This document shows, one piece after another, positions 53,977 to 64,000 of a stretch of DNA of 64,000 bases. This DNA is from Woeseiaceae bacterium (lineage in GTDB: Bacteria > Pseudomonadota > Gammaproteobacteria > Steroidobacterales > Woeseiaceae). The stretch is from assembly GCA_021773055.1 (NCBI GenBank), contig JAJFKV010000081.1, positions 57,735 through 121,734 on the forward strand, written 5' to 3'. The number at the start of each line of letters is the position of its first letter. Within the stretch, counting starts at the first letter, position 1. Below the pieces are notes generated by a model. The model worked only from the letters and a program-made list of their open reading frames with translations, searched no databases and had not been told where the DNA came from. Made by a program: the position numbers and the translations under genes.

Positions 53977-54075
53977 CTTGGGGACAGGTGGCTAAAAGTC
54001 CGGTATTCTACCGCCCCGGCGGCCCGAGCTGACAGTTTCTTTGGCCCAGTTCTTTGACATTGACGGATTCGAAGT

Positions 54076-54879
54076 ATGCACGCACTACTCAACGTAGCGG
54101 TAATGGCGGCGCGCCGCGCCGGTGCCGTACTAGGAAGAAATTTCAACAAACGCGACAAGCTGACTGTTGAAAAAAAAGGCCATAACGATTTCGTCAGCTC
54201 GGCGGACATCGCCGCCGAACACGCCATCATCGATGTCATCCACAAGCACTACCCGGACCACGCGATTCAGGCCGAAGAGTCAGGAAGTCAAGGTGAATCT
54301 GATCATGTCTGGATCATCGACCCATTGGACGGCACGACTAACTACCTGCACGGATTTCCCGTCTTTGCAGTATCGATAGGCCTGCAGATCAACGGTCGTC
54401 TCGAACATGCGGTCGTTTACGACCCGATGCGTGAGGAGCTCTTCACCGCATCCCAAGGCGAAGGCGCGCAGCTCGATGGGCGCAAAATCCGGGTTAGCGG
54501 CAACAAGGACCTCGATCGGGCTTTGATAGGAACCGGGTTTCCGGTTCGCCAGGCAGATACCGAAATGGGGCCGTACCTCGCGATGCTCGGCAAGGTTGTG
54601 AAAAACACTTCGGGCGTGCGTCGCCCCGGCGCGGCGGCACTGGATCTTTGTTATGTCGCTTCGGGACGTCTTGATGCGTTCTGGGAAACCGGTTTACAGC
54701 CTTGGGACCTGGCAGCCGGAACACTCATCATCCGCGAAGCCGGCGGTATTGTGAGCGCACTGGATGGTGGTGAGAATCATCTCGAGACAGGACATGTGCT
54801 GGCCGGCACACCAAGAATCTACAGAGGTCTCGCGAAACTCTGCGCGAAAGAGATAAAGGCTATTGTCACTCCGTCGTAG
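54076..54879 (+). CDS. suhB: SuhB, inositol-1-monophosphatase/antitermination factor
   Basis: 267 residues of the lithium-sensitive phosphatase family. AEESG, IIDPLDGTTNYLHGFPVF and QPWDLAAGTLIIREAGG contain the metal and substrate residues. SuhB also takes part in rRNA transcription antitermination in gammaproteobacteria. Divergent from trmJ, convergent with secF. Confidence 0.96.
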   Translation: MHALLNVAVMAARRAGAVLGRNFNKRDKLTVEKKGHNDFVSSADIAAEHAIIDVIHKHYPDHAIQAEESGSQGESDHVWIIDPLDGTTNYLHGFPVFAVSIGLQINGRLEHAVVYDPMREELFTASQGEGAQLDGRKIRVSGNKDLDRALIGTGFPVRQADTEMGPYLAMLGKVVKNTSGVRRPGAAALDLCYVASGRLDAFWETGLQPWDLAAGTLIIREAGGIVSALDGGENHLETGHVLAGTPRIYRGLAKLCAKEIKAIVTPS

Positions 54880-54903
54880 CGGCGCGCCCTGCGCGCGACT
54901 ACG
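54875..54903. terminator. GC-rich hairpin spanning the suhB and secF stop codons
   Basis: CGTAG (54875-54879) and GCGCGC (54882-54887) pair with GCGCGC (54891-54896) and CTACG (54899-54903). The stops of both convergent genes lie in the outer stem. No U-tract, so a bidirectional terminator role is tentative. Confidence 0.45.
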
Positions 54904-55837
54904 GTAAATCGTCAATCAGCGATGGGTCTTTGATCGGTTCGATGAGGTCCTGCGCATTGACGTTCAGCGCCAGCGCTGTCGCGCTTGCCGTGTAGACCGA
55001 CGAGTAGGTACCAATGATGATGCCCACGATCAGCGCTATCGAGAACGGTGCAATTGATTCACCACCAAGTACCAGCAATGCAACCAGCACGAGCAATGTT
55101 GTCAAACCTGTAATCAGGGTACGCGCCAGCATTTCGTTAATGGATATATTCATTAACTCTTGAGCAGACCTGCCCCGAAGCGCGAAGAAATTCTCGCGAA
55201 TTCGATCGAATGCCACAACCGTATCGTTCAGTGAGTAACCGATAACGGCCAGCACCGCTGCAACGACCGTCAAGTCAAAGGGTAGTCCAAAGATCGAAAA
55301 GAATCCGACCGTCACTATTGCGTCATGCGCCAAAGCCACAACCGCACCGGCCGAAAATTTCCATTGAAAGCGGATCATGACGTAAACAAAAATCAGCATC
55401 AGCGCGACAACCATCGCCAGCGCACCGCTCTCGGCGAGTTCGCTACCCACCTGAGGGCTAACAAATTCAACACGGCGTAAGTCGATCTGCTCACCGCCCG
55501 ACTCCAGCGTCGATCGCAGTCGCTCTCGAACCTGGTCACCATCACCTTCCTGTGGAGGCAAGCGAACCAACACAACATCATCTGCGCCAAACCTCTGCAC
55601 CTGGGCATCGTCATAGCCATCGCGTGCCAAATCGCCGCGAATGGCCTGCATGTCTGCCGCTTGCTGATAGCCGACTTCAAGCAAAATACCACCGGTAAAG
55701 TCGATGCCAAATTCAAGACCGCGGACCGCAAGCGATGCAAATGAAGCGATCACCAATATCGCTGATACGATCAACGCGACCTTGCGGCGCGTTGGGCCGA
55801 GAAAATCGATACTGGTTTTTTCTTTAATCAATCGCAT
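54899..55837 (-). CDS. secF: SecF, protein translocase subunit
   Basis: 312 residues. GLEFGIDFTGGILLEVGYQ is the SecD/F signature; six transmembrane segments follow with VIGYSLNDTVVAFDRIRENF. SecDF uses the proton gradient to aid periplasmic protein release. It begins 11 bases after secD. Confidence 0.97.
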   Translation of the reverse strand: MRLIKEKTSIDFLGPTRRKVALIVSAILVIASFASLAVRGLEFGIDFTGGILLEVGYQQAADMQAIRGDLARDGYDDAQVQRFGADDVVLVRLPPQEGDGDQVRERLRSTLESGGEQIDLRRVEFVSPQVGSELAESGALAMVVALMLIFVYVMIRFQWKFSAGAVVALAHDAIVTVGFFSIFGLPFDLTVVAAVLAVIGYSLNDTVVAFDRIRENFFALRGRSAQELMNISINEMLARTLITGLTTLLVLVALLVLGGESIAPFSIALIVGIIIGTYSSVYTASATALALNVNAQDLIEPIKDPSLIDDLP

Positions 55838-55848
55838 GTTTCGATTTC

Positions 55849-57663
55849 CTAGACCGGCAACGACGTCAGCTTGCGTCCGCCAAATATCATGTTAACAACG
55901 GATCGCGTACCGACAATAGCGGTAAACATCGAGGTGATGATGCCAAGTGCCAGCGTGACCGCGAAACCCTTGATCGGACCTGTGCCAACAGCGAACAACA
56001 CAATAGCGGCGATGAGCGTCGTAATATTCGCGTCCACGATAGATGAGAGTGCTTTTTCATACCCGGTATGAATCGCTGTCTGCGGCGATTGTCCCGCGGT
56101 CATTTCCTCGCGTATTCGTTCAAATATGAGAACGTTTGCGTCAACGGCCATACCGACGGTCAACACGATGCCGGCAATTCCCGGCAAGGTCAGAGACGCC
56201 TGCAATAATGACAATAAGGCGGTGATGAATACGAGATTGGACAGTAGGGCCAGGTTGGCGATCATGCCGAACGCGCGGTAGTAAATGGCCATGAAAACGA
56301 TAACTGCCAGAAAGCCAATCTTGATGGCGTCGAAACCACGATCGATGTTGTCCTGACCCAGGCTGGGACCGATGGTTCGTTCGTCAATCATATAAACCGG
56401 CGCCGCCAGCGCGCCAGCGCGCAACAACAGTGCGAGATCACCCGCCTCGCCCGGCGACAGTCCGCTGATTTGAAACTTGTTTTTGAATACACCCTGGATC
56501 GTCGCCGTACTGACAACCTCTTCAGTCTTGTAATCACGATATTCCAGTTCATCACCAACTCGAATTTGCTCGCGATGAGACTCGATGAATACCGTCGCCA
56601 TTGGCTTTTTCAGGTTATTCATCGTGGTTTCAAGCATGCTCTCGCCGCCGGTGCCATCCAGCGTGATCGAAACGATGGGTTTGCCTTCATTAAAGCCCGC
56701 CGACGCATCAATGATTTGATCACCCGACGCGACAACACGTCGCTTCAAAATCGCCGATGGCTCGCTGCCGCGTCCCGGATACCGCCTGGAGCCCGGTTCA
56801 TCACCCGACAAATCCACCATGCGAAATTCGATGGTCGCGGTCGCGGTAATGATCTCGGAAATCTTGTTTGGATCATCGACGCCAGGCAGCTGCAACACGA
56901 TACGATCTTCACCCTGACGCTGCACCAATGGCTCGGCAACGCCCAGCTGGTTTACACGACTCCTGAGTGTCGTTACGTTCTGATCAATCGCGAAATCTCG
57001 CCGTGCCTTGATCTGTACTTCGCTCATCCGAACCGATAGCGACTTTCCGTCTGCACCGTCGGCAATGAAAAGGTCCGGGTCAGCCCGCTGAATAACGTCT
57101 CTCGCCGCCAGCATATCCTCATTGGAAGTCAGGCGAACGCGAATTGTCTGGCCGTCAAGGTCAACTCGGTGACGGCTTATTTTGGCCGACCGCAATCGAT
57201 CACTAAAATCCTGCTCGTAGGATTGCAGGCGTGACTGCACAGCCTGGTCCATATCAACTTCAAGCAACACGTAGACGCCACCACGTAAATCCAGTCCCAG
57301 GCTCATCGGGCTCAGACCGAGGTCTCGTACCCAGTCCGGCAGTTTCGGGGTCAACGTTTGAGCAATGCTCGCGTTGCGGCCATAACTACTTCTCATCGCT
57401 TCGCCAATCGTTGCGATATCTACATCAGCATCGAATCTCAATACGGCTCGACCGTCCTGTAAATAGGCGGCTTCCGGCGCTTCGCCGAAATTCTCTGCGG
57501 CCTGAACGTAAGCTTGCAATTGGGAATCGTCGTAGGCCGTGCCATCATTGTCGGCAAGCTGTATCGCCGGAACGCTGCCATAGATATTTGGCAGCGCCAG
57601 CAGGCAGCCTGCGATCAAAACGATGAGGACAAGGGTATTTAGCCAGGCAGGATACTTATTCAT
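55849..57663 (-). CDS. secD: SecD, protein translocase subunit
   Basis: 604 residues. One N-terminal membrane helix, a large periplasmic region with LGLDLRGGVYVLLEVD, then five C-terminal helices with GMAVDANVLIFERIREEM. Usual length and motifs. It acts with SecF and YajC, which flank it (13 bases from yajC). Confidence 0.97.
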   Translation of the reverse strand: MNKYPAWLNTLVLIVLIAGCLLALPNIYGSVPAIQLADNDGTAYDDSQLQAYVQAAENFGEAPEAAYLQDGRAVLRFDADVDIATIGEAMRSSYGRNASIAQTLTPKLPDWVRDLGLSPMSLGLDLRGGVYVLLEVDMDQAVQSRLQSYEQDFSDRLRSAKISRHRVDLDGQTIRVRLTSNEDMLAARDVIQRADPDLFIADGADGKSLSVRMSEVQIKARRDFAIDQNVTTLRSRVNQLGVAEPLVQRQGEDRIVLQLPGVDDPNKISEIITATATIEFRMVDLSGDEPGSRRYPGRGSEPSAILKRRVVASGDQIIDASAGFNEGKPIVSITLDGTGGESMLETTMNNLKKPMATVFIESHREQIRVGDELEYRDYKTEEVVSTATIQGVFKNKFQISGLSPGEAGDLALLLRAGALAAPVYMIDERTIGPSLGQDNIDRGFDAIKIGFLAVIVFMAIYYRAFGMIANLALLSNLVFITALLSLLQASLTLPGIAGIVLTVGMAVDANVLIFERIREEMTAGQSPQTAIHTGYEKALSSIVDANITTLIAAIVLFAVGTGPIKGFAVTLALGIITSMFTAIVGTRSVVNMIFGGRKLTSLPV

Positions 57664-57675
57664 TATTGTATTTGA

Positions 57676-58002
57676 TCAGGCTTCGTCGTACGTACCCTTG
57701 GGTACGACCATCGATACACTGGTTTTTTGTATCTTGACTTCAGTGTTATCGCTGATTTTGACAACGGCGTAATGCTCGCTAACGCCAGATATCTTGCCGA
57801 GGATTCCCCCAGCGGTCAGTATTTCGTCGCCTACCTGCAGTCCGGACACGAGTTCCGTGTGTGCCTTTTGCTTTTTTTGCTGCGGACGAATCAATAGAAA
57901 GTAGAAAGCGGCGAACATCAGAACCATCATGATGATGAAGCTGGTCGAATCGCCCTGGGCCGGAGCACCCTGTGCGTAAGCACTTTGAATGAAGAAATCC
58001 AT
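57676..58002 (-). CDS. yajC: YajC, Sec translocon accessory subunit
   Basis: 108 residues. One membrane helix (FIIMMVLMFAAFYFLLIRP) with the RPQQKKQKAH motif and a small soluble domain (VGDEILTAGGILGKISGV). YajC associates with SecDF. The gap of 124 bases to tgt holds no gene. Confidence 0.95.
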   Translation of the reverse strand: MDFFIQSAYAQGAPAQGDSTSFIIMMVLMFAAFYFLLIRPQQKKQKAHTELVSGLQVGDEILTAGGILGKISGVSEHYAVVKISDNTEVKIQKTSVSMVVPKGTYDEA

Positions 58003-58126
58003 AGTTCTGTCACTTCTTTATGAGAGGTTTCGGGGAGTTACCGAGAAAAATAGCGCGGTATTATGGCATAAGCGGACGAGTTGGGGGCGACTAAAGCTAA
58101 CGCAAGTCCGCCAGCGCAGAATCAGC

Positions 58127-60285
<2,159 letters not shown>

Positions 60286-60334
60286 GCGCGCCCTTCTCTA
60301 GTGAGATCAATTCTAGCGAGATAAATCTTTGTCT

Positions 60335-61339
60335 TTAGGTAGACGCCGTCTCGGGAGCCGGTCTGGGTGGTAGTGGCGCTCGGGCCGGTTTGGCAGGCAT
60401 GGGTGCAAATAGCGAGCCGCGTTGGTCGACCGGGATCGCGACGTCAATCGTGCGCTTCTTCTTGTCACGCATGATGCCAAGCTTTAGGCTCTCACCGCCC
60501 TGATACGAGCTCAGGATTCGCATGGCGTGCCGAACATCCGATGGCTCGCGACCATCGATGGACTGAATGACGTCGCCGTCCTTCAATTCGACACCATCCA
60601 GATCCGGAGCGCTGACCACCAGCAAGCCGGTATCAGTACCGAAGTACTTGCCCAATCCTTCGTTGAGTTCAACGAGTTCCATGCTGCCCCAGGCACTACC
60701 GACCCATGGGAAGCCACGCTCAAACTTGAATTCCCGAACGATGCTCGGTACGCCGGGCATGCCCTGGATATGCAGGTTCTGCCCATCGGGAGCCCAGGAG
60801 AATGCGTGCATCTCCACCACTCGCGGTGACAATTCAACGGAACCCGCTTTGCCGTCACGCGAGTATTCCACTTTTAGTTCGTCGCCTTCTTCAACGCCTT
60901 GCATGAAGTCGAGCAACAGCTCATTCGCGACCTGGCCGCTCTTCGCACTCAAAGACTCACCGTTAACGGCCGTAATCACATCTCCAGTGTGTAGGCCCGC
61001 CTCGTCAGCGGCACTTTCAGGCGTGACGCCAATAATTTCGACTCCGTCGACAGGACCGGATTTGTCGTCGTTATCAATATTTATTCCAATACGAGGCGTA
61101 TTCGAAAAGTCCATTCGGCTCCTGAACTCGAGCATTTGCGGTAATCTCTCTTTCGAAATTTCCGCAATTTCACGCGCAGCAATTTCCATACGCACCTCGG
61201 CTTCGCGAAGTCGCTCCGCGTAGACTTCCTTCTTCGCTTCCATAGCCCGACGCTCTTCGGTCTCTTCGGACTGCGCATAAGCCGTGCCGGCAAACAGCAG
61301 GATCGCTGTTACGGGCAAAATTATTTTCCACATCTTCAT
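60335..61339 (-). CDS. exported protein with two PDZ domains
   Basis: 334 residues. A signal peptide (IILPVTAILLFAGTAYAQ) is followed by a charged helical segment (~25-70), a PDZ domain near 85-165 (VEIIGVTPESAADEAGLHTG), a middle region, and a second PDZ near 235-300 (GLLVVSAPDLDGVELKDGD). The C-terminus is Pro-rich. There is no protease domain. The preceding genes encode a membrane anti-sigma-like protein and an ECF sigma, so it may sense envelope stress, an inference. Confidence 0.75.
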   Translation of the reverse strand: MKMWKIILPVTAILLFAGTAYAQSEETEERRAMEAKKEVYAERLREAEVRMEIAAREIAEISKERLPQMLEFRSRMDFSNTPRIGINIDNDDKSGPVDGVEIIGVTPESAADEAGLHTGDVITAVNGESLSAKSGQVANELLLDFMQGVEEGDELKVEYSRDGKAGSVELSPRVVEMHAFSWAPDGQNLHIQGMPGVPSIVREFKFERGFPWVGSAWGSMELVELNEGLGKYFGTDTGLLVVSAPDLDGVELKDGDVIQSIDGREPSDVRHAMRILSSYQGGESLKLGIMRDKKKRTIDVAIPVDQRGSLFAPMPAKPARAPLPPRPAPETAST

Positions 61340-61355
61340 CAGGTACTACTCCTAT

Positions 61356-61943
61356 TCAAAACGCTGCCCGTTGCGCCTGCGCATAGCGCAACTGCAGCAG
61401 CAATTTCATCAACCGGACGCGTTCGCGCCAAAATATCTCCTTGTCACCCTCAGCCCACTTGGCTGCTGGGTCATCTAACTGGTAGTCGATCGCGGCGATG
61501 CGATTTTCGATCTCGGTAATCGTTGCCACAGTGCCTGCACGCGCTACACGCGGCTCGGCCGGTAATGCTCGCAGGTCACTCTCAAGCCGTCGTGAGTAAG
61601 CCTGCAAAACGGCAAGATTCGATAGATCAGTACTATTGGTCACCGTATTGTCCGGCACCGTGTTACCCGTTGGTGGTTGCACGCCAGGCATCATCACAGC
61701 GGCCATCAACGCAGCAGCGGCCAGGCCAACGCCCGCATACCATTTATTGTGCGTACGCGCTCTAGCTTGAGTCAGCAGACCTTCTGCTTCGGCCTGTTCA
61801 CGAATCCGTAACCAGACATTACGTGGCGGCATTGTATCGGGGAGCGCTCTTAGCCCCTCTTCCAATACGACTCTCTCGTCCGCTGTTAATGCACAAATCA
61901 TCTGCTCGTCCTTTTTACTGCTGTCCTTCTTGTCATTGCTCAT
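61356..61943 (-). CDS. membrane protein, probable anti-sigma-like partner of the ECF sigma
   Basis: 195 residues. A soluble N-terminal region (~65 residues) without zinc-finger cysteines, then one membrane helix (YAGVGLAAAALMAAVMMPGV), then a periplasmic helical region with EIENRIAAIDYQLDDP. This layout, with the gene directly after an ECF sigma, is that of a membrane anti-sigma. No family name recognised. ATG at 61943. Confidence 0.6.
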   Translation of the reverse strand: MSNDKKDSSKKDEQMICALTADERVVLEEGLRALPDTMPPRNVWLRIREQAEAEGLLTQARARTHNKWYAGVGLAAAALMAAVMMPGVQPPTGNTVPDNTVTNSTDLSNLAVLQAYSRRLESDLRALPAEPRVARAGTVATITEIENRIAAIDYQLDDPAAKWAEGDKEIFWRERVRLMKLLLQLRYAQAQRAAF

Positions 61944-61966
61944 CTAAGCAACTCCATAAATAACTG

Positions 61967-62563
61967 TTAGTACCCATTGACTGTCGCACCACTCGGCGCT
62001 CTACCGTCATTAGCGCCCAGCATTGGTCGCAGTCGTTGATAAGCTCTCGACAACTGCGATTTTGAAAAACTCTCCGTCTTGCCCATCAGGCCCGCGATCT
62101 CCTTGTGGGTGAATCCCTCGACGTCATGCAGCCAAACTACGGCCCGACTGACCTCCGGCAAATTCGCTAACGCGGCGTCAAGATCCATCGCGTCGTCCGG
62201 GTGGCTTGAGATTCCATGGCTAATTGGCTCGCCGGCCGTCATATCATCCCAATCGTCCGACAGTGACTGGCTGCGCTTGGTCCACGCAGAGCGCAGGAAC
62301 ATCAGCGACTTCGTCACCGCGATGCGTCGAATCCAGCTACCCAATGCGGCTTCACCCCGGAACTTCGCAATCGAGCGCATGATTTCGATAAAGGTCTCTT
62401 GCACGAGGTCCTCTGCATGCGCCGGCGTTTTCGTAAAACGCAGGCAAATCGAGTACACGGGAGCCGAAAATGCGCGGTAGATGATCTCGTGAGCCCGCAC
62501 ATCTCCTCGTGCGGCCCGCTTGATGATCCCTGAATCGATTTCTATGTCAGCAAACTTTGTCAT
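61967..62563 (-). CDS. ECF-family RNA polymerase sigma factor (second in window)
   Basis: 198 residues. Region 2 is around 25-95 (HAEDLVQETFIEIMRSIAKF) and region 4 around 130-185 (LPEVSRAVVWLHDVEGFTHK, EIAGLMGKTESFSKSQLSRA). It heads a leftward operon with the anti-sigma-like and PDZ genes. The regulon is unknown. ATG at 62563 has no clear ribosome-binding site. Confidence 0.88.
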   Translation of the reverse strand: MTKFADIEIDSGIIKRAARGDVRAHEIIYRAFSAPVYSICLRFTKTPAHAEDLVQETFIEIMRSIAKFRGEAALGSWIRRIAVTKSLMFLRSAWTKRSQSLSDDWDDMTAGEPISHGISSHPDDAMDLDAALANLPEVSRAVVWLHDVEGFTHKEIAGLMGKTESFSKSQLSRAYQRLRPMLGANDGRAPSGATVNGY

Positions 62564-62618
62564 ATCTGGAATATTAGATGCTTACTGTGCAGAAAGGGTC
62601 GCAAATTAGAGGGAACCT

Positions 62619-62647
62619 TTGCGGAACGAGGTAACCACGAATATACT
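62619..62647 (+). promoter_or_regulatory. promoter candidate for tRNA-Leu
   Basis: TTGCGG (62619-62624), a 17-base spacer and TATACT (62642-62647) precede the tRNA by about 50 bases, a plausible sigma-70 promoter. Confidence 0.5.
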
Positions 62648-62696
62648 GTGCGCCCTTCGAGCAGGCTCAGCCCCTCGGATATGCCCATCACACCAT

Positions 62697-62781
62697 GCCG
62701 GGGTGGCGGAACTGGTAGACGCGCCGGATTCAAAATCCGGTTTCTTCGGAAGTGGGGGTTCGATTCCCCCCCTCGGCACCA
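62697..62781 (+). tRNA. tRNA-Leu (anticodon CAA)
   Basis: A class II tRNA of 85 bases with encoded CCA. The acceptor GCCGGGG pairs with CCTCGGC; the anticodon stem CCGGA/TCCGG closes a TTCAAAA loop with anticodon CAA (reads UUG); the variable arm is TTTCTTCGGAA and the T-loop GGTTCGATTCC. Transcribed away from the sigma gene. Confidence 0.97.
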
Positions 62782-63059
62782 TAATAACGACGCGGGCTCT
62801 ATCCCGATTTCGGAGTTTTCGCGTTCGCCGGAAACGGCTGGACATCCTTCCGCGCATCTTCCGCGCAGCCAAAAACGCTGCTTCATGGAGATATTCTTAC
62901 GGCTTCATTATCAATGTCGCGGGCGGCCGCTTTCACCGATAGCGGTCGTTCAACTGATGAGGATATCGCTAAAACGACAGGCTGTATTCGGCCATTTGCA
63001 GCCAGTCGGAAGTTGATCACTCGACCTTCTGCTTTCGGCCTGAAGTAGCCGAATTGTTG

Positions 63060-63455
63060 CTAAGAGGCTGGTTTGTGGAATTCGATCACATTTCCATCGG
63101 GGTCGCGGACGAAGAAAAACATGGCGCCTTCAAATTCGACCAATTCGGTGATCGTTATGCCATGAGTTTCGAGTTGATGCTTAACTGCTTCTGCGTCGCT
63201 TATCTCTAACGCGATGTGTGTAAAACCTGCGTGTTTCACCGCTTCGTCCATCAACACGTTGGTCGGCGACGCCTCTGCCGACGCATTGAGAATGAAATTG
63301 ATATTGACTCCGGACGGATGTTCCACGATTGCGACGGGTTCAGGGCCCATTGGCCCGCCCAGGAATTCGAAGCCAAGCTTCTCATAGAACGCGCGAGCGA
63401 CGGCGAGGTCTCGGACGCGAAGACCTACGTGATTAATCCGAGTAATTTGTTTCAA
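63060..63455 (-). CDS. VOC-superfamily (glyoxalase/bleomycin-resistance-type) protein
   Basis: 131 residues. Two beta-alpha-beta-beta-beta units: RINHVGLRVRDLAVARAFYE with the first His ligand, HIALEISDAEAVKHQLET, and the C-terminal FFVRDPDGNVIEFHKP with the Glu. VOC enzymes bind a metal and act on glutathione adducts or other small molecules; the reaction here is undetermined. A 278-base stretch (62782-63059) before it holds nothing I can name. Confidence 0.85.
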   Translation of the reverse strand: MKQITRINHVGLRVRDLAVARAFYEKLGFEFLGGPMGPEPVAIVEHPSGVNINFILNASAEASPTNVLMDEAVKHAGFTHIALEISDAEAVKHQLETHGITITELVEFEGAMFFFVRDPDGNVIEFHKPAS

Positions 63456-63510
63456 GACGACTCCATGATTTCAATCTGATGCTGGTTTCGGTGATCTTAT
63501 TTGCACAATG

Positions 63511-63606
63511 CGAACGGCTGCTTTGGGTTGCGGTTTCAACCGGTCGATGCAACACATTCACTAAACTTCTCGGCCGGTTGAAACCGCAGCCACAAGCAGA
63601 CGTTCG
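63511..63606. repeat. long imperfect inverted repeat (about 33-bp arms)
   Basis: GCGGTTTCAACCGG (63530-63543) pairs perfectly with CCGGTTGAAACCGC (63574-63587). The stem continues outward through CTGCTT/AAGCAG and CGAACG/CGTTCG with a few mismatches, around a 30-base loop. It lies directly beside the stop of the 85-residue gene and upstream of the VOC gene. A REP/MITE-type palindrome or terminator is likely. Confidence 0.75.
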
Positions 63607-63864
63607 TCATGCACCTTTTCGCAACATTGATCCGGCTATTGCGCCGATTGCAGCACTGAAGAAAAAGGCGATACTGGGGCTTCCGATATCGTCGACGAAA
63701 AAAATCGCAACACCAGCCGCTACTGCTGCCGGAAAAAGTGATTCATGAAGGCTAGTTTGGATTGCTTTCCGTCGAGCTAGCTTTTTTTGCCTGGCGGCAA
63801 GCTCTTGCTTTGCAGGCTCCAATAGGCTGTCTGCGGCTTGTTCTGCCTGATCAGGTGAAACCAT
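63607..63864 (-). CDS. small membrane protein of unknown function
   Basis: 85 residues. A charged helical N-terminal half (ADSLLEPAKQELAARQKKLARRK) precedes two hydrophobic segments (LFPAAVAAGVAIFFV and IAFFFSAAIGAIAGSML). The start is supported by a nearby AACGGAGAT on the minus strand. No family recognised. The rest of the window (63865-64000) has only a short CCTCA/TGAGG hairpin with a T-run at 63964-63979. Confidence 0.55.
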   Translation of the reverse strand: MVSPDQAEQAADSLLEPAKQELAARQKKLARRKAIQTSLHESLFPAAVAAGVAIFFVDDIGSPSIAFFFSAAIGAIAGSMLRKGA

Positions 63865-64000
63865 TATGTATCTCCGTTGCTATATCGGACTGGCTGCAAT
63901 CGGTCAGCAGCAGAAATTATAACTCAAGAAGCGTGACCGGCTGCTATGCGAACCTTAGCCGCCCCTCACTTTTTTGAGGCCGACCGACGCGGTTCGGCCA

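Noticed and set aside
62560..62886. Minus-strand frames such as GGESNPHFRRNRILNPARLP
   Set aside because: These come from the reverse complement of tRNA-Leu.

Overview
The window looks like chromosomal DNA of a moderately GC-rich gammaproteobacterium. The evidence is gene order: rlmN-pilW-rodZ-hisS-yfgM-bamB-der, guaB-guaA, queA-tgt-yajC-secD-secF next to suhB-trmJ, and mlaF-mlaE-mlaD. A short isc cluster (iscS, an IscU-like protein, iscA) and a serine-O-succinyltransferase-like MetX resemble the Xanthomonadales/Woeseiales side of the class. That placement is inference and no 16S gene is present.

Layout. (1) 1-1883: the mlaFED lipid-transport operon, leaving the window on the minus strand. 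(2) 1967-6782: an ECF sigma factor with a zinc-finger anti-sigma, then an ATP-grasp ligase, a fused PlsC/OlsB-type acyltransferase, a DinB-like protein and a small membrane protein; the last four may form a membrane-lipid cassette. (3) 6763-13131: an NDH-2-like dehydrogenase carrying a cyclic-nucleotide-binding-like domain, a ThDP enzyme/aldehyde dehydrogenase pair, a DUF3187 protein and a short gene remnant ending at a strong terminator. (4) 13235-26074: a tricorn-like protease; a four-gene 2-oxoacid:ferredoxin oxidoreductase plus Nfn-like transhydrogenase operon; a fatty-acid desaturase; an APC transporter; and an esterase with TPR repeats. (5) 26256-34371: an 8.1-kb integrated element in tRNA-Ser(CGA). 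(6) 34573-62563: mostly housekeeping genes (mltF, tadA, guaAB, xseA, metX-like, der-bamB-yfgM-hisS-rodZ-pilW-rlmN-ndk, isc genes, trmJ, suhB, secDF-yajC-tgt-queA), then a second ECF sigma / membrane anti-sigma-like / PDZ operon. (7) 62619-64000: tRNA-Leu(CAA), a VOC protein, a long inverted repeat and a small membrane protein.

The integrated element is bounded by 24-bp direct repeats of the tRNA-Ser 3' end. It carries an integrase, a 59-residue excisionase-like gene, two divergent XRE regulators with a dyad operator between them, a Rep-like protein and several unknown genes. Its cargo includes a tightly coupled three-gene operon (31870 down to 30176) headed by a TIGR04255-family protein. No capsid, packaging or conjugation gene is visible. 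This operon is the best candidate here for an undescribed system, possibly a phage-defence or stress module carried by a satellite-like element.

Several sites suggest regulation: an ECF-type promoter before the first sigma gene, a hairpin covering a ribosome-binding site in the island, a hairpin at the queA start, a duplicated start region at guaB, and a possibly leaderless xseA. No CRISPR array, rRNA operon or insertion sequence was seen.
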